Of a stretch of 64,000 nt of DNA, positions 53,745 to 64,000 are shown piece by piece. The notes under the pieces are model-generated. The model was given only the letters and a program-made list of their open reading frames with translations. It ran no database searches and was not told the DNA's origin. The translations under genes were made by a program, and so were the position numbers. Source of the DNA: Symbiodinium natans (Eukaryota > Sar > Dinophyceae > Suessiales > Symbiodiniaceae); assembly GCA_905221605.1 (NCBI GenBank), contig CAJNDS010002776.1, positions 217,984-281,983 on the forward strand, in the 5' to 3' direction. How positions within the stretch are numbered: position 1 is the first letter of the stretch; each line of letters begins with the position of its first letter.

Positions 53745-55690
53745 TGAGGTGCCCAAGATCACATTCACACTATGAATAGCCTAAACCTCGTCGAATCGCC
53801 GAAGCAACATCGGCTCGGGAGACTGCATGTTGCTGCGCTGCGGGCATTCTTTGGGGAGGCAACTTTGGGTTCAATATGCTTCAATCCAAGGCAGGCACCA
53901 TCCTTCTTCTTTGAAATTGGTGGTTTCTCTTTGTGTTCACTTCAACGCTGAACCCTCTCCCCTCTGCCAAGTCAACGGAGAGTCCAGAAGCAAGGCGAGG
54001 CCCTCATGTGCCGACAGCCTCCGTAGATCAAAGAGATCCTCGAAGAGTCACTTTGCGGTGGGCTCACGCAGCAGCTTTCAGACATAGGCTCGGACATGTG
54101 CATGGGTGTGATCTAGAGACCTCACGGAGACCAAGCTGTGTCCCTGACATAAAAGCCGGCGCTGGAGGACACATCAGCACTCAGGTCGAACTCCGGAGCG
54201 AGGTTGGCCTGCTGCCGCCCACCGTCGAAAACCTGAAAACTTGCAAACTCTTGGCGAGGGCAAGCTCCAGAAACCGAAGCCCCTAAACCCTAAACCCTAA
54301 ACCCTAAGCCCTTCAGAGGCCTGTCTGCTTTCGTTGCACCACATCTCCACGGTCTCCACGTGCCGATGTTCGACGAGGCTGCGTGGTTCCTTGGAACAAG
54401 CTGCATTCCAACAATGACCGTGAATACAGCCTACAGCCTCTTCCCATGGCCATGAAATAATGTTATCATAATAACAACAATAATACTCATTATAATACTA
54501 ATACTAATAAAGAATGGCCTAATATGCTTTCAGCGAGTGTCGGCAGGCCACGGGAGCTCCGCCATGCCCTCGAAGCCGTCCTGTTTTTGCAACAAGGAGT
54601 CGATTCAATCGTCACATCATAGCGCTTTCTTTGCAGCAGAAGACAGACATTAACGGAAGGTGGCAATGGCAGTTCTATCGCCCTCAACCATGCAAGGGCA
54701 CATGGCTTAACTACGGCACTTTGCAATCAGCAATCATTCGGCTGTCTGCAAGACCAGCGGCATCAAGCAGCGTCGGCTCAGCCGTACCTGGTAACTGGGC
54801 AGCTGCACACTGGCTAGTTCAGGTGTAGCAGTGTATCTACGACAACAGCGTGATTACACCGGCTGCAGGCAAAGACACTCACACCCACACACACAGAGAT
54901 GCTCAAGATGGTCAACCAACAGGCTGAAGCATCACACCATATCACACCCTTTTCCGTGGCGCACGTCTAGCACCAGACCGCATGCCCAAGTGCAGCTCCT
55001 GGCCAAACGGACTCTACAAAGCAAGGGTGCTCTCGAGATGCGACTTCCATCCGGCAGTTCAGGGTGCCAAGTCTAGAACGCAAAAGCCGTTGCGCCTCCA
55101 CCGGCATCCATTCAATGGGCATCAAGAGAGACTTTGGCCACAGGCAGGCAAAAGGCTCATCGGAGATGACAAGCCTGAGGCAAATAAAACATGCAGCAAC
55201 TCATTCCAACTATCAAAGACAGAAGTGGCATGTCGGTAGCCACTTCTGCTAGCCCAGGGCTTCGGGACAGCTGTGACAGTTTCTTTGGAAGCCAGGGTGC
55301 TGAGAGTCGATACCTGGCGCCGCGCCAAAAAACTTGAGCTGCACGAAAGGGCAGTTGGGGCAAACCTGGCATCGGAGAAGCGCACGCCATGCCAAATTCA
55401 TGCCTCCACTCTACTTCTACTCTAAGCTGTTCATGTCCGAGAAAAGGCTTCGAAACAAAGACGGCCGTCTGCTTGGAAGCGAGGCAGGCAGACCACCTGA
55501 AAACCGAAATTTTCAGGCCAAACCGCCAGGATTCCTTCACAAAGTAGCGCCCACACGTACTTCACGTCTCCAAACACTGAAAGCGCTAAAGCTCCTGGGT
55601 CGGGAAGCAGCCCCAACCTTCATTGTATCTTGTGCCGCCGGCATCCGCAAACGAACGCCCTAACACGAACCAACTGAAAAACTTAGTCGG
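53745..55690. other. No confident gene (1.9 kb)
   Basis: Contains four CCCTAAA units at 54282-54312 and an ATAATA/ATACTAATA patch at 54460-54510. Frames up to 127 codons on both strands lack domains; the minus frame at 55616-55431 (LSVFGDVKYVWALLCEGILA) is weakly exon-like. Confidence 0.4.
54282..54312. repeat. Interstitial telomere-like CCCTAAA tract
   Basis: Four successive units, ccctaaaccctaaaccctaa..., with the last changed to ccctaagccc. Embedded in unique sequence. Confidence 0.8.
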
Positions 55691-55699
55691 TGACTCCAA

Positions 55700-55930
55700 G
55701 TGGCCCGGCCTGGCTCTTTGGTTCTGTGTGACTTGTGCAACTCTTGTGCATTACGTGAGGTTGTGCAGGGGAGCTTCATCCTTACGCAGCAAATGGAGAC
55801 CCCGAATTTTGAGGATGTGTGGCGTGAGAACTGGTCAGCTGCTGGAGACTACGTACTAAGCGCGGAGTGCATAGAAGCTTTCATTGAGAAGCTGTCTGAG
55901 TGCGAAGCAGCAAGACCACGTGTCGCCTGA
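55700..55930 (+). CDS. Possible exon, only plus-strand candidate
   Basis: The plus frame 55700-55930 ends ETPNFEDVWRENWSAAGDYV, then LSAECIEAFIEKLSECEAAR, RPRVA and stop. The last 45 codons look protein-like and helical; the start is uncertain. If real it would run against the otherwise minus-strand gene order. No family was recognised. Confidence 0.3.
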   Translation: MARPGSLVLCDLCNSCALREVVQGSFILTQQMETPNFEDVWRENWSAAGDYVLSAECIEAFIEKLSECEAARPRVA

Positions 55931-55934
55931 TACA

Positions 55935-56536
55935 GTGAAGTTACAGTGCTGATAGGGTTCTAACATGCGCCAAGCTTGAGAACCAACACAGGCAGACAGC
56001 CTGCAAAGACTGAGCCGCTTATGCACTGCGTCATACTGAGGTCCCTCTTGGGCTTATAGTTATTATAGCTGCTTGACTACACTGACTACACTGCCTTGAA
56101 GCTCAGAAGTGTGCCTTCCCGGTTCTGAGGAGCGCCAGGTTCGTGCAAAGGCAGCCACGGCCTCTGAGTACCCCCTTTAAGGTTCTGCGAGCGCTGTCGC
56201 ATTCGCATGCGGGCTTCTCAAAGCCTTATTATATTGCTGAGTGCTGAGTAAGCTTTCCTGAAGCTACTTGCATCACTCTTGCATCGCTTCAAGCCAACTT
56301 TTAGGTTTCGGAGCGCGCTTCGGCTGATGCGATGGGAAATACATGGCGCCTCCTGTTGCTCCCATGGCCTGGGCCACGCAGCCGCTCGAACTCACGGACA
56401 TGACGGAGCAACCCGGACGATGCATTCAGAACAATGCCGAGCACTCCGCACAAGAATGTCTGGCGTTGGGGCAGCCTCACAGCTGCCTGACCGAGTTGAT
56501 CATGCTAGACGGATTGTAGGTGCAAACATGCTGAGA
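55935..56536. other. No gene recognised
   Basis: Unique sequence with short direct repeats (actacactgactacactg near 56075). The plus frame at 56279-56566 is Arg/His-rich without a domain. Confidence 0.35.
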
Positions 56537-57185
56537 TTAACAACCAGCAACCAAACTCATGTCTAGGGTTGCCAGCCCAAAAGATCCTTCCATTGCAGTC
56601 TCCACTTGCAATGCGCTTCGAGCAGCCGTTGAAAAATCCCAAAGCATGCAGAAGCATGTGCCCACCAAGCCTTCGAACTCCTTGCCAAGCTGCGACTTAC
56701 CGGCCATGAGGCACACAGTGCCCACAAAGGCCACAAAATCGCCTGCCAACTACCACGTTGAGAACGATGACTGTTGATGCCCAGACTGGCAAGTGGGCTT
56801 GAAAAAGAATCGAAGGCAGATTCTGCCTGGCAGCACACATGTGTGTGTGTGTGACAGGGTGCCCCTCAGCGCTGAGCTGCTTGCGGAAACCAGCCATTCT
56901 CAATCCCAGGACAACCTTTCGCGCTGCACACGCCGCACTGAACATGAGAGTGCAGGTTGCTATCGCGTATGCCCCTGCCTCCTGCAGCAGCGACTGGAGC
57001 TCGCCCCTCGAAGGCTTTGCGCGCCACCACAGCAAGTCCTCCGAGAGAACAGCCACATCGTGCGAATCAGATTGTTGAGCAGACTGCTCAGAGTTGCAAT
57101 CTTTGCGCGGGTGCAGGGCCAAACTTCCTGACCAATGGACTGGGCAGGGTTTAGGATCGAGGACAGCAACCGTTTTATGTTGCAA
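56537..57185 (-). CDS. Unrecognised membrane-type exons
   Basis: Minus segments: about 57085-56880 (VLSEDLLWWRAKPSRGELQS, then LLQEAGAYAIATCTLMFSAA and RKVVLGLRMAGFRKQLSAEG) and 56749-56575 (MAGDFVAFVGTVCLMAGKSQ, then LGKEFEGLVGTCFCMLWDFS and ARSALQVETAMEGSFGL). The first holds one hydrophobic helix and the second possibly one or two. The linking piece LPVWASTVIVLNVV (about 56800-56750) is also hydrophobic. They may form one multi-pass or peripheral membrane protein; splice sites are not settled and no family was recognised. Confidence 0.4.
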
Positions 57186-57189
57186 ACAG

Positions 57190-58515
57190 GCTCCTGGCTG
57201 CCAAAGGGAAACGGCCTTGGCTGGAGGTCATCTCTCGAAGTCACTTGACTATCATATCATGAAGCAGCTGGGGCCGAGGGTCCAGCGCGAAGCTGGCACC
57301 AACAGCACTGCCTCGTATCCGATACGTGCGCTTGATGCCGGGCCTTCAGAACGTGCTGCCGGCTCACATGTGGTCCCTTCCACTGGTAGTAGGTAACGAA
57401 GCTCGGGCCAACTCCACGCATGCCATGTGGGCCATACCAATTTGCGTTGCACAAGGCGCCAAGTTGGGTCGGAACGACGCGGAGAAACTGAGAGGATGGC
57501 TCGTCACTTAACCTCAGGAGAAAGCTGCTTGAAGTGTGCATGAGCTGCATCCTGCACTGCAATACCTCTTGGCGATTTCGAGAAGCATCAGATTATTGAG
57601 GCCTGCCAGTTGAGGTAATACATTGGGCAATGGCATGCAATGGCCCATGTAAACAATACAGATGCTGGGTACATGGTCAAAGAAAGTAAGGCAGGTACAT
57701 CGACTCAATCTGCAGATCCAACCTTAGGTGTAAGCATGCGATATACTACGTAGGACGGCCAATCGAAACCAAACACTGCACGCCGGTGCCAACGGTAGAG
57801 GCCCACAGCCTGGCTTCAGACAAAAAGACAAGTGGCCACTCGCTGTCTCGCAGATCCCTGGCTGACGCAGCTCCCACCTGCAGCACTTCAGCGGCAAGCA
57901 TGGGAAATCACATGATCCGCATGACCCAAACTAAGCCAGTGCTGCAAGGCAAGCCTCTCGGTCACTTGGAGCTGCATGCAGTGTCACTGGCGATGCCAGG
58001 TGCACAAGGCGCGGCCTCGTGCACTTCATCCACTATCGGGGGTGGCTTGCCAGGCTCTGGCGTTCTTCCGTTCTTCCCAACTCTTCCCCATTTGGTTTGG
58101 GCCGGCATGATGTGCATTGCAACCGACTTGGAGTGGAGAAGGCGCAAATCATCTACACAGGCCCTCCCCCACGGCTGAACCCTTCAAGGTAGCCTCCTGT
58201 ACTCTTAGGACTTAAGGCAAGTTCCCCGCAACTTTTTGGTGGGGGACTGAGAGGAGGCTTAAGCACTTTGGGCACCTTACGGCAAGCTCCGTAAATTTCA
58301 AACACAGTTAAAGGATGATTAGTGCTGGGATTTCCTTTAGGAACCCTCTTGGGAATTGAGGAGAATGATGTTGCAACTGTTGGGAGTTTACTGTAGCCAG
58401 AACCAAACGCAGTGGGCGCCCGGCTGCACCAAGACCTGTCGAAGGCTGGGCCTTCAACATTGAGCTGAAGAATGCTGAAGAGTCTCTCAGAGCCTATATT
58501 TTCCTTATGCCCGAA
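57190..58515. other. No confident gene (1.3 kb)
   Basis: Frames on both strands up to 130 codons (plus 57786-58178) have no recognisable domain. No repeats of note until the AAG tract at 58519. Confidence 0.4.
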
Positions 58516-58518
58516 AGG

Positions 58519-58557
58519 CTAGAAGAAGAAGAAGAAGAAGAAGAAGAAGAAGAAGAA
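58519..58557. repeat. (AAG)n microsatellite
   Basis: Thirteen perfect AAG/GAA triplets. Confidence 0.9.
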
Positions 58558-58654
58558 GCAGAAAAAATGGCGGCAGCAAGCATCAGGGGATGTCAGAAAC
58601 AATCGACAAAGCAAGCCCCTGGTCTACAGACACTGGGCATCAGCACAGAGAGCA

Positions 58655-59640
58655 CCTAAACCCTTACCCCAATAAAGGCCCTAAACCCCCCAAACCCCTA
58701 AACCACACACGAAAAGACCTTCTTGTTTTGTTTAACCCAAGCTCCGCTCCTTATGGGCCCCTTTGTTGCACCAGGCCTCTCTGACGTGCCTTCTTATAGG
58801 CCCTTTTTACGGCTAGGACTGCTGCACAGCCTGCCCTAAACCCTTTTGAGCAATGGACTCTGAGACTGCCCTAAACCCTTTTTCCAAGGGCGAAACCCTG
58901 AACCCCAAACCCTAAGCTTAAGGAAATTGAAATGCGAGTGGGGTTAAGAAATGGGGGCTGAAGCCTCCTGAAATCACATAAGGCTGAGACAAACAGGGGA
59001 TCTGCTGCTACGAGGCGGGTTGTAACTTGACAGAGCGGTAACGACAAGCCGTGAGTGAGTGGGAAAAATCCCTGACGGCCGGGGCGTTTGCCAAAAATGC
59101 CGAATTGGGCAATTTTGGGCGCTTTTGGACTGTTTTGGAAATGTCACGCTCACTACCGCGTCCACATCGCCGGAAGCCTGCCTCTACTCCATAGCCCGAC
59201 AGATTCTAGATTCAACAACCGAACTTCGAGCGCAGGATTCCGAACCCAAAATAGCATTTCAAAGCCGTCCCATTTGGACCCAAATGGGCCCGAATGGTTC
59301 CAATTGCTTACGCCCCCATTTCTTACTTCCCCATTAGAGTGCTCTTGATAAACCCTAAACCCTAAACCACTGAACCCCTAAAACCCCAAAACCCCTAAAC
59401 CCCTAAAACCCCTAAAACCCCTAAAACCCCTAAACCCCCAAAACCCCTAAACCCCTGTGAAGCCTGAGGAGCCGGGCGAGGCAAGCCGGTGGCTCAGACG
59501 GGGGCGGTGGCGCAGCGAGAGTCGGGCGGAGCCTTGGGGATGCTACGACCCAGCCCATTGAGCCGCTAGTAAGTGTACTTGGAGGTTCATGGTGCTCCTT
59601 AACCTAGGGTTTAGGGTTTAGGGTTTAGGGTTTAGGGTTC
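58655..59640. repeat. Telomere-like tracts in both orientations around a TIR element
   Basis: Degenerate CCCTAAA runs lie at about 58660-58705, 58830-58915 and 59350-59457 (mostly the 8-bp variant cccctaaa). A clean inverted run of tttaggg (four to five units) lies at 59607-59638. Opposed orientations within 250 bp form a potential large hairpin and suggest recombination or healed breaks. Confidence 0.75.
58935..59337. mobile_element. ~400-bp non-autonomous element with ~25-bp imperfect terminal inverted repeats
   Basis: The left terminus tggggttaagaaatgggggc followed by tgaagc pairs with the inverted right terminus tggggaagtaagaaatgggg followed by gcgtaagc (right end at about 59310-59335). 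The interior contains tggacccaaatgggcccgaa and tttggactgttttgg. It has no transposase frame. The insertion is bordered on both sides by telomere-like tracts. Confidence 0.6.
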
Positions 59641-60254
59641 ACCAATTCTAACTGTACTTGTGACCCACTTATAAGCCCTTTAAGTGTCCTAATGTGGTGA
59701 TAGTTGCGTTATGAGTACCCTCCCTCCTCATTGGTGAAGCCGGACTTGCTTGCGGCCAGACACCCCCCTTGATGATGAGGAGAAAGAAGATGCTTTAAGC
59801 CCCAGACTCATTTAACAAAAATAGAATCATAGAAAAAGACAAATACGTTTTCTATACACCCCCTGACTCGTCTTGTAATGTGGTATCCTGATTAGTGTGG
59901 GGGGGCCCCCCCCCCCAAACTAAATCCACCCCCGCAATAGTGTCACCAAAAAAAGGGACCCCCCCAAACTAATTTTCGGCCCCGGGCCCCCCCCACCGGC
60001 TCCTCTTCATTTCCTCTTCGCTCCTCTTCCCTCTCCTCTTCACTCAGCTCAGGTTGGGGATGACAATGGATGACAGCTCAGAACTCCGACTTGAAGCTGC
60101 TCTTCTTTTGCTCTTTTCTGTCATCATCTTGTTCTCTTTTTTTCTCTCTTCCGAAACCCATGCCCGAAAAACTTTACTTTATTGTGGGGGGGCAATCGAA
60201 TTTTTTTTGTCTCCTGAATCCGCCGACCCCTAGGGGGGCGGCGTCAGTGAAGAC
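59641..60254. other. No gene recognised
   Basis: Mixed sequence with poly-C/G stretches at 59900-60000 and TC-rich sequence at 60000-60150. No coding signal. Confidence 0.4.
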
Positions 60255-61935
60255 CCATTGCCCCTACCACCTACTCCACCCCATCCAAAGCTCGACCGGC
60301 CCCCAGTGCATGCCCGCCCGCTTGCCCTACCCCCCACCACCCACGCACCCCGCCCCCCGCTCCTTCCCTTGCCCAAGCCCCCCACGCACCCCGCCATGCT
60401 TCTCATGGACCCATGGCTCCTCCCAGTGCATGCCCGCCCGCTTGCCCTACCCCCACCACCCACGCACCCCGCCCCCCGCCCATCCGCCCTTCCCGCTCCG
60501 CATACTCCTTCCCTTGCCCAAGCCCCCCACGCACCCCGCCATGCTTCTCATGGACCCATGGCTCCTGGTCCCATTCTTCATCCCAAGCTCGACCGGCCCC
60601 CAGTGCATGCCCGCCCGCTTGCCCCCCCCCGCATCCGCCACCACTCCCCCCCTTGCCCAAGCCCCCCACGTTCTTGTCCCAATCTTCATCCCTCCGATTT
60701 ATGGCCCCTGCTCCGCCCTCACCCCCAACCCCGCACGCACCCTGGCCCCGCCGCCCATGCTTGTCATGGACCCATGGCTCCTGGGCCCCATGGCTCCACC
60801 CCCCCCCCCACCCCCCACCCCCAACCCCCACCCCCACACCCCCCACACTCCCCCCTTGGCCCATGCTCCCACCTCCATCCCCTCGACCTCCCCCGCTTGG
60901 CCCGCTTGCTCTACCCCCACACCCATGCACCACCGTTCCCCGCCCATCCGCCCTTCCCGCTCTCTCCCCTGGCCCAAGCCCCCACTCTCCATCCCCTCGA
61001 CCTCCCCCGCTTGGCCCGCTTGCTCTACCCCCACCACCCACGCACCACCGTTCCCCGCCCATCCGCCCTTCCCGCTCTCCCCTTGCCCAAGCCCCCCACG
61101 CACCCCGCCATGCTTCTCATGGACCCATGGCTCCTTTGCATGGCTGCCAATGCTGGTCCTAGCATACTCCCCCCTTGCCCAAGCCCCCCACACACCCCGC
61201 CATGCTTGTCATGGACCCATGGCTCCTGGTCCCATTCTTCATCCCTCGACCTGCATGGCTGCCAATGCTGGTCAAAAAAATGGCCCCTGCTCCACCCCCA
61301 CCCCCAACCCCCACCCCCACCCCGCACGCACCCTGCCACCCCCAACCCACCCCCACCCCCCCGCTGGCTCATGGTCCACGGCCCATGGATGTGGCTTCTC
61401 AGCTGACTTAATGGCCCCAGTGCATGCCCGGGCCCTCCGCCCGCTCCGCCCGCTCCGCCCTCCGCCCTTCCAGCTCCGCCTACTCCCCTTTGGCCCATGC
61501 TCCCACTCTCCATCCCCTTGACCTACCCCTCATGGACCCAGCTCCCTACCCCTTCCTCACGCACCCTGCCCCCAAGCCCCCCACGCACCCCGCCATGCTT
61601 CTCATGGACCCATGGCTCCTGGTCCCATTCTTCATCCCTCCTATTTATGGCCCTGCTGCACCCTGCATGAATCTGCCCCGCTGCCCATGCTTGTCATGGA
61701 CCCATGGCTCCTGGCCCCATGGCTCCACCCCCCCGCCCCCACCCCCCACCCCCCACCCCCACCCCCACCCCCAACCCCTTTCCACACTTCCAGCTGGCTC
61801 CACCCCCACCCCCAACCCCCACCCCCACCCCCAACCGCCCCACCCCCACCCCCACGCACCCTCCCCCCACTGGACCCATGGGCTACTGGCCCCATTGGCT
61901 CATGGTCCACGGCCCATGGATGTGGCTTCTCAGCT
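60255..61935. repeat. C-rich complex satellite, 1.7 kb
   Basis: Shuffled modules recur in changing order: ccccacgcaccccgccatgc, then ttctcatggacccatggctc; cagtgcatgcccgcccgctt; tccatcccctcgacctcccc then cgcttggcccgcttgctcta; and cacccccaacccccaccccc. The plus strand is extremely C-rich (G on minus), so G-quadruplexes are likely on the minus strand. The 483-codon plus frame and its shadows are artefacts. Confidence 0.85.
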
Positions 61936-61944
61936 GACCATTAC

Positions 61945-62290
61945 CGCATCAATAGCGGGGTGGGGGGGGTGTTGTGTTGTTTGTTCCCCCCCCCCCTTGT
62001 GTTGAACAAACAAAACCCCCCCCCCCACTTCGTGTTGTTGAACAACAAACCCCCCCCCCCCCTGAGGTTCGAAGATCGCGGGACGGAGTGGGGGTGGGGG
62101 TGATTGTTCCCCCCCCCACCACCCACTTGTTGTTGAACACACCCCCCCCCCCTCCCCCCCTCCGAAGTAGAAGATTTTAACGGGAGATGGGGGGGGGGGG
62201 GTTGTTATGTGTTCCCCCCCCCCCACCACCTGGATTGTTGAAAGAGAACAACCCACCCCCCGGGGGTTGTTGTTGTTCCCCCCCCCCCAC
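61945..62290. repeat. Poly-C islands separated by GTTGTTGAACAAC-type palindromes
   Basis: At least eight C (or G) runs of 9-14 bases are spaced by short modules such as gttgttgaacaacaaa and ttgtgttgaacaaacaaa. The modules are themselves inverted-repeat-like. The arrangement gives alternating hairpin and homopolymer units of about 35-50 bp. Confidence 0.8.
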
Positions 62291-62524
62291 TTGAATTACT
62301 ATATCAGGCGACGCCGGTTCTAGAAGAATTTGTACTAGTATGCGCTACCAATGCCGACAGAGTTCCACCGAACAATAGCTCCGTTTGGCACCCACAGCGG
62401 GCTGTGTCTACCACGCGGCCTCAAGGAAAGAGCCGAGCCAGAGCCCAGACCGGGCGCCCCGCCGGGGGGGGCAGTCAAACAGAGACAGGGCGGATAAGCA
62501 TGAAGCGCTGCATTCAGCAAAAAT
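62291..62524. other. No gene recognised
   Basis: Short unique spacer between two satellite blocks. Confidence 0.4.
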
Positions 62525-63440
62525 CAGAGGAGTAGTGACGAGACGGTTTTTGTTTATAGAAGTAGACTTTATTTTAAATCACAGACGAGGGAGTGGGAGG
62601 AAGGGAGAAGCGAGAATGCGGAGTGGGAGGAAGGGAGAAGAGAGAAGGGAATGTATTCTAAATTCCACCCCCCTCGAATCTTTTTTTTGCTTTATGTGTT
62701 TCATTATTCGAGAAATCAGAGGAGGAGAGAGAAGGGAATTTATTCTAAATTCCACCCCCCCTCGAATCTTCTTTTGTTTTTCGTATTTCATTCTTCGAAA
62801 ACTCAGAGGAGAAGGGAGAAGGGATTTTATTGTAAATTCTACCCCCCTCGAATCTTCTTTTGTTTTTTGTATTTCATTATTCGAAGATCAGAGGAGTAGA
62901 GACGAGAGTGTTTTTGTTTCTAGAAGTAGAGAGCGGGGGGGTTGGGAGGGGCGCAGCCCCCCCCCAATTGCACTTCCAAGCCTTCCCCCTCGAATCTTCT
63001 TTTGTTTTTCGTATTTCATTCCTCGAAAACGCAGAGGAGAAGGGAGAAGGGAATTTATTCTAAATTCTACCCCCCTTCGAATCTTCTTTTGTTTTTTGTA
63101 TTTCATTATTCGAAGATCAGAGGAGTAGAGACGAGAGTGTTTTTGTTTCTAGAAGTAAAGAGCGGGGGGGTTGGGAGGGGCGCAGCCCCCCCCCAATTGC
63201 ACTTCCAAGCCTTCCCCCTCGAATCTTCTTTTGTTTTTCGTATTTCATTCCTCGAAAACGCAGAGGAGAAGGGAGAAGGGAATTTATTCTAAATTCTACC
63301 CCCCTTCGAATCTTCTTTTGTTTTTTGTATTTCATTATTCGAAGATCAAAGGAGTAGAGACGAGAGTGATTTTGTTTCTAGAAGTAGAGAGCGGGGGGGT
63401 TGGGGGGGGCGCAGCCCCCCCCCCCCCAATTGCACGTCAG
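62525..63440. repeat. 229-bp satellite with internal subrepeats
   Basis: Units at 62888-63116 and 63117-63345 are almost identical (229 bp), and a third begins at 63346. Each has agaggagtagagacgagag, ttgtttctagaagta, a G7-8 tract, aggggcgcag and a C8-9 tract, then two copies of ctcgaatcttcttttgtttt followed by gtatttcatt. The left part (62600-62887) holds diverged half-units of about 90-115 bp from which the longer unit appears to have been built. Confidence 0.9.
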
Positions 63441-63547
63441 AAAAGTACAGAACTGGTTTATCCACCCTCCTGGTTTCCAGGGGTTGGAGAGGGGGCGTCA
63501 AAGGGGGCTTCAGGAAAGTTTAACCTGGATTGAACCCTTCTTGTAAG
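63441..63547. other. Spacer between satellites
   Basis: Short unique sequence linking the 229-bp satellite to the AGT array. Nothing seen in it. Confidence 0.5.

Positions 63548-64000
<453 letters not shown>

Noticed and set aside
60070-61521. 483-codon plus frame (Pro/His/Ser-rich)
   Set aside because: It lies in the C-rich satellite. Several overlapping frames on both strands are equally open and the translation is low-complexity.

Overview
The window reads as nuclear DNA of a dinoflagellate, most like a Symbiodiniaceae-type genome. The reasons are: short exons joined by introns that start GT, GC or GA and usually sit in an AG|G context; recognisable genes that lie almost all on one strand; interstitial CCCTAAA/TTTAGGG tracts; abundant microsatellites and satellites; and families typical of these genomes (a single-domain voltage-gated cation channel with an EF-hand, RCC1-like propellers with a ubiquitin-like N-terminus, YWTD propellers). 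Another intron-rich alveolate or alga cannot be excluded. No rRNA, tRNA, CRISPR array, bacterial operon, or trans-spliced leader relic was recognised. Most long open frames are artefacts of tandem repeats whose period is, or multiplies to, a multiple of three.

Layout, left to right. 1-365: clustered GTCTGA/TCAGAC motifs. About 590-4590 (minus): multi-exon voltage-gated cation channel with a large TG-repeat intron. 5.3-14.9 kb: small inverted-repeat elements, microsatellites and a few unrecognised exons. 14.95-17.32 kb: composite satellite block (14-, 73/74-, 62- and 42-bp units). 18.1-18.9 kb: glyoxalase-like (VOC) protein. 21.4-23.0 kb: YWTD beta-propeller gene. 24.8-25.5 kb: unknown 226-aa protein. 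26.3-27.0 kb: ubiquitin-like exon. 31.9-33.2 kb: intronless RCC1-like protein with Ubl N-terminus. 34.05-35.24 kb: TrmK-like methyltransferase. 35.5-37.1 kb: OXA1/YidC-family insertase, whose three exons close perfectly in frame to 420 aa. 40.5-41.3 kb: alpha/beta-hydrolase. 41.6-42.5 kb: unknown exons. 42.7-43.4 kb: DGAT2-family acyltransferase. 43.5-45.1 kb: unknown exons. 46.6-48.1 kb: AT-rich and TATGTTTCG repeats. 48.8-49.6 kb: unknown protein and the 3' end of an ATP-grasp gene. 51.7-57.2 kb: scattered unknown exons. 58.5-64.0 kb: telomere-like tracts, a TIR element, a C-rich satellite, poly-C islands, a 229-bp satellite and a terminal (AGT)n array.

The genes do not form a pathway. They are unrelated housekeeping and membrane functions arranged tail to head, as in the unidirectional gene blocks of dinoflagellate chromosomes. 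The most interesting signal is a family of about 100-bp inverted-repeat elements (six copies plus a fragment). One copy appears to make up an entire intron of the TrmK-like gene, which suggests an introner-like element. The second is a set of three adjacent 42-bp satellite subfamilies that share one core.
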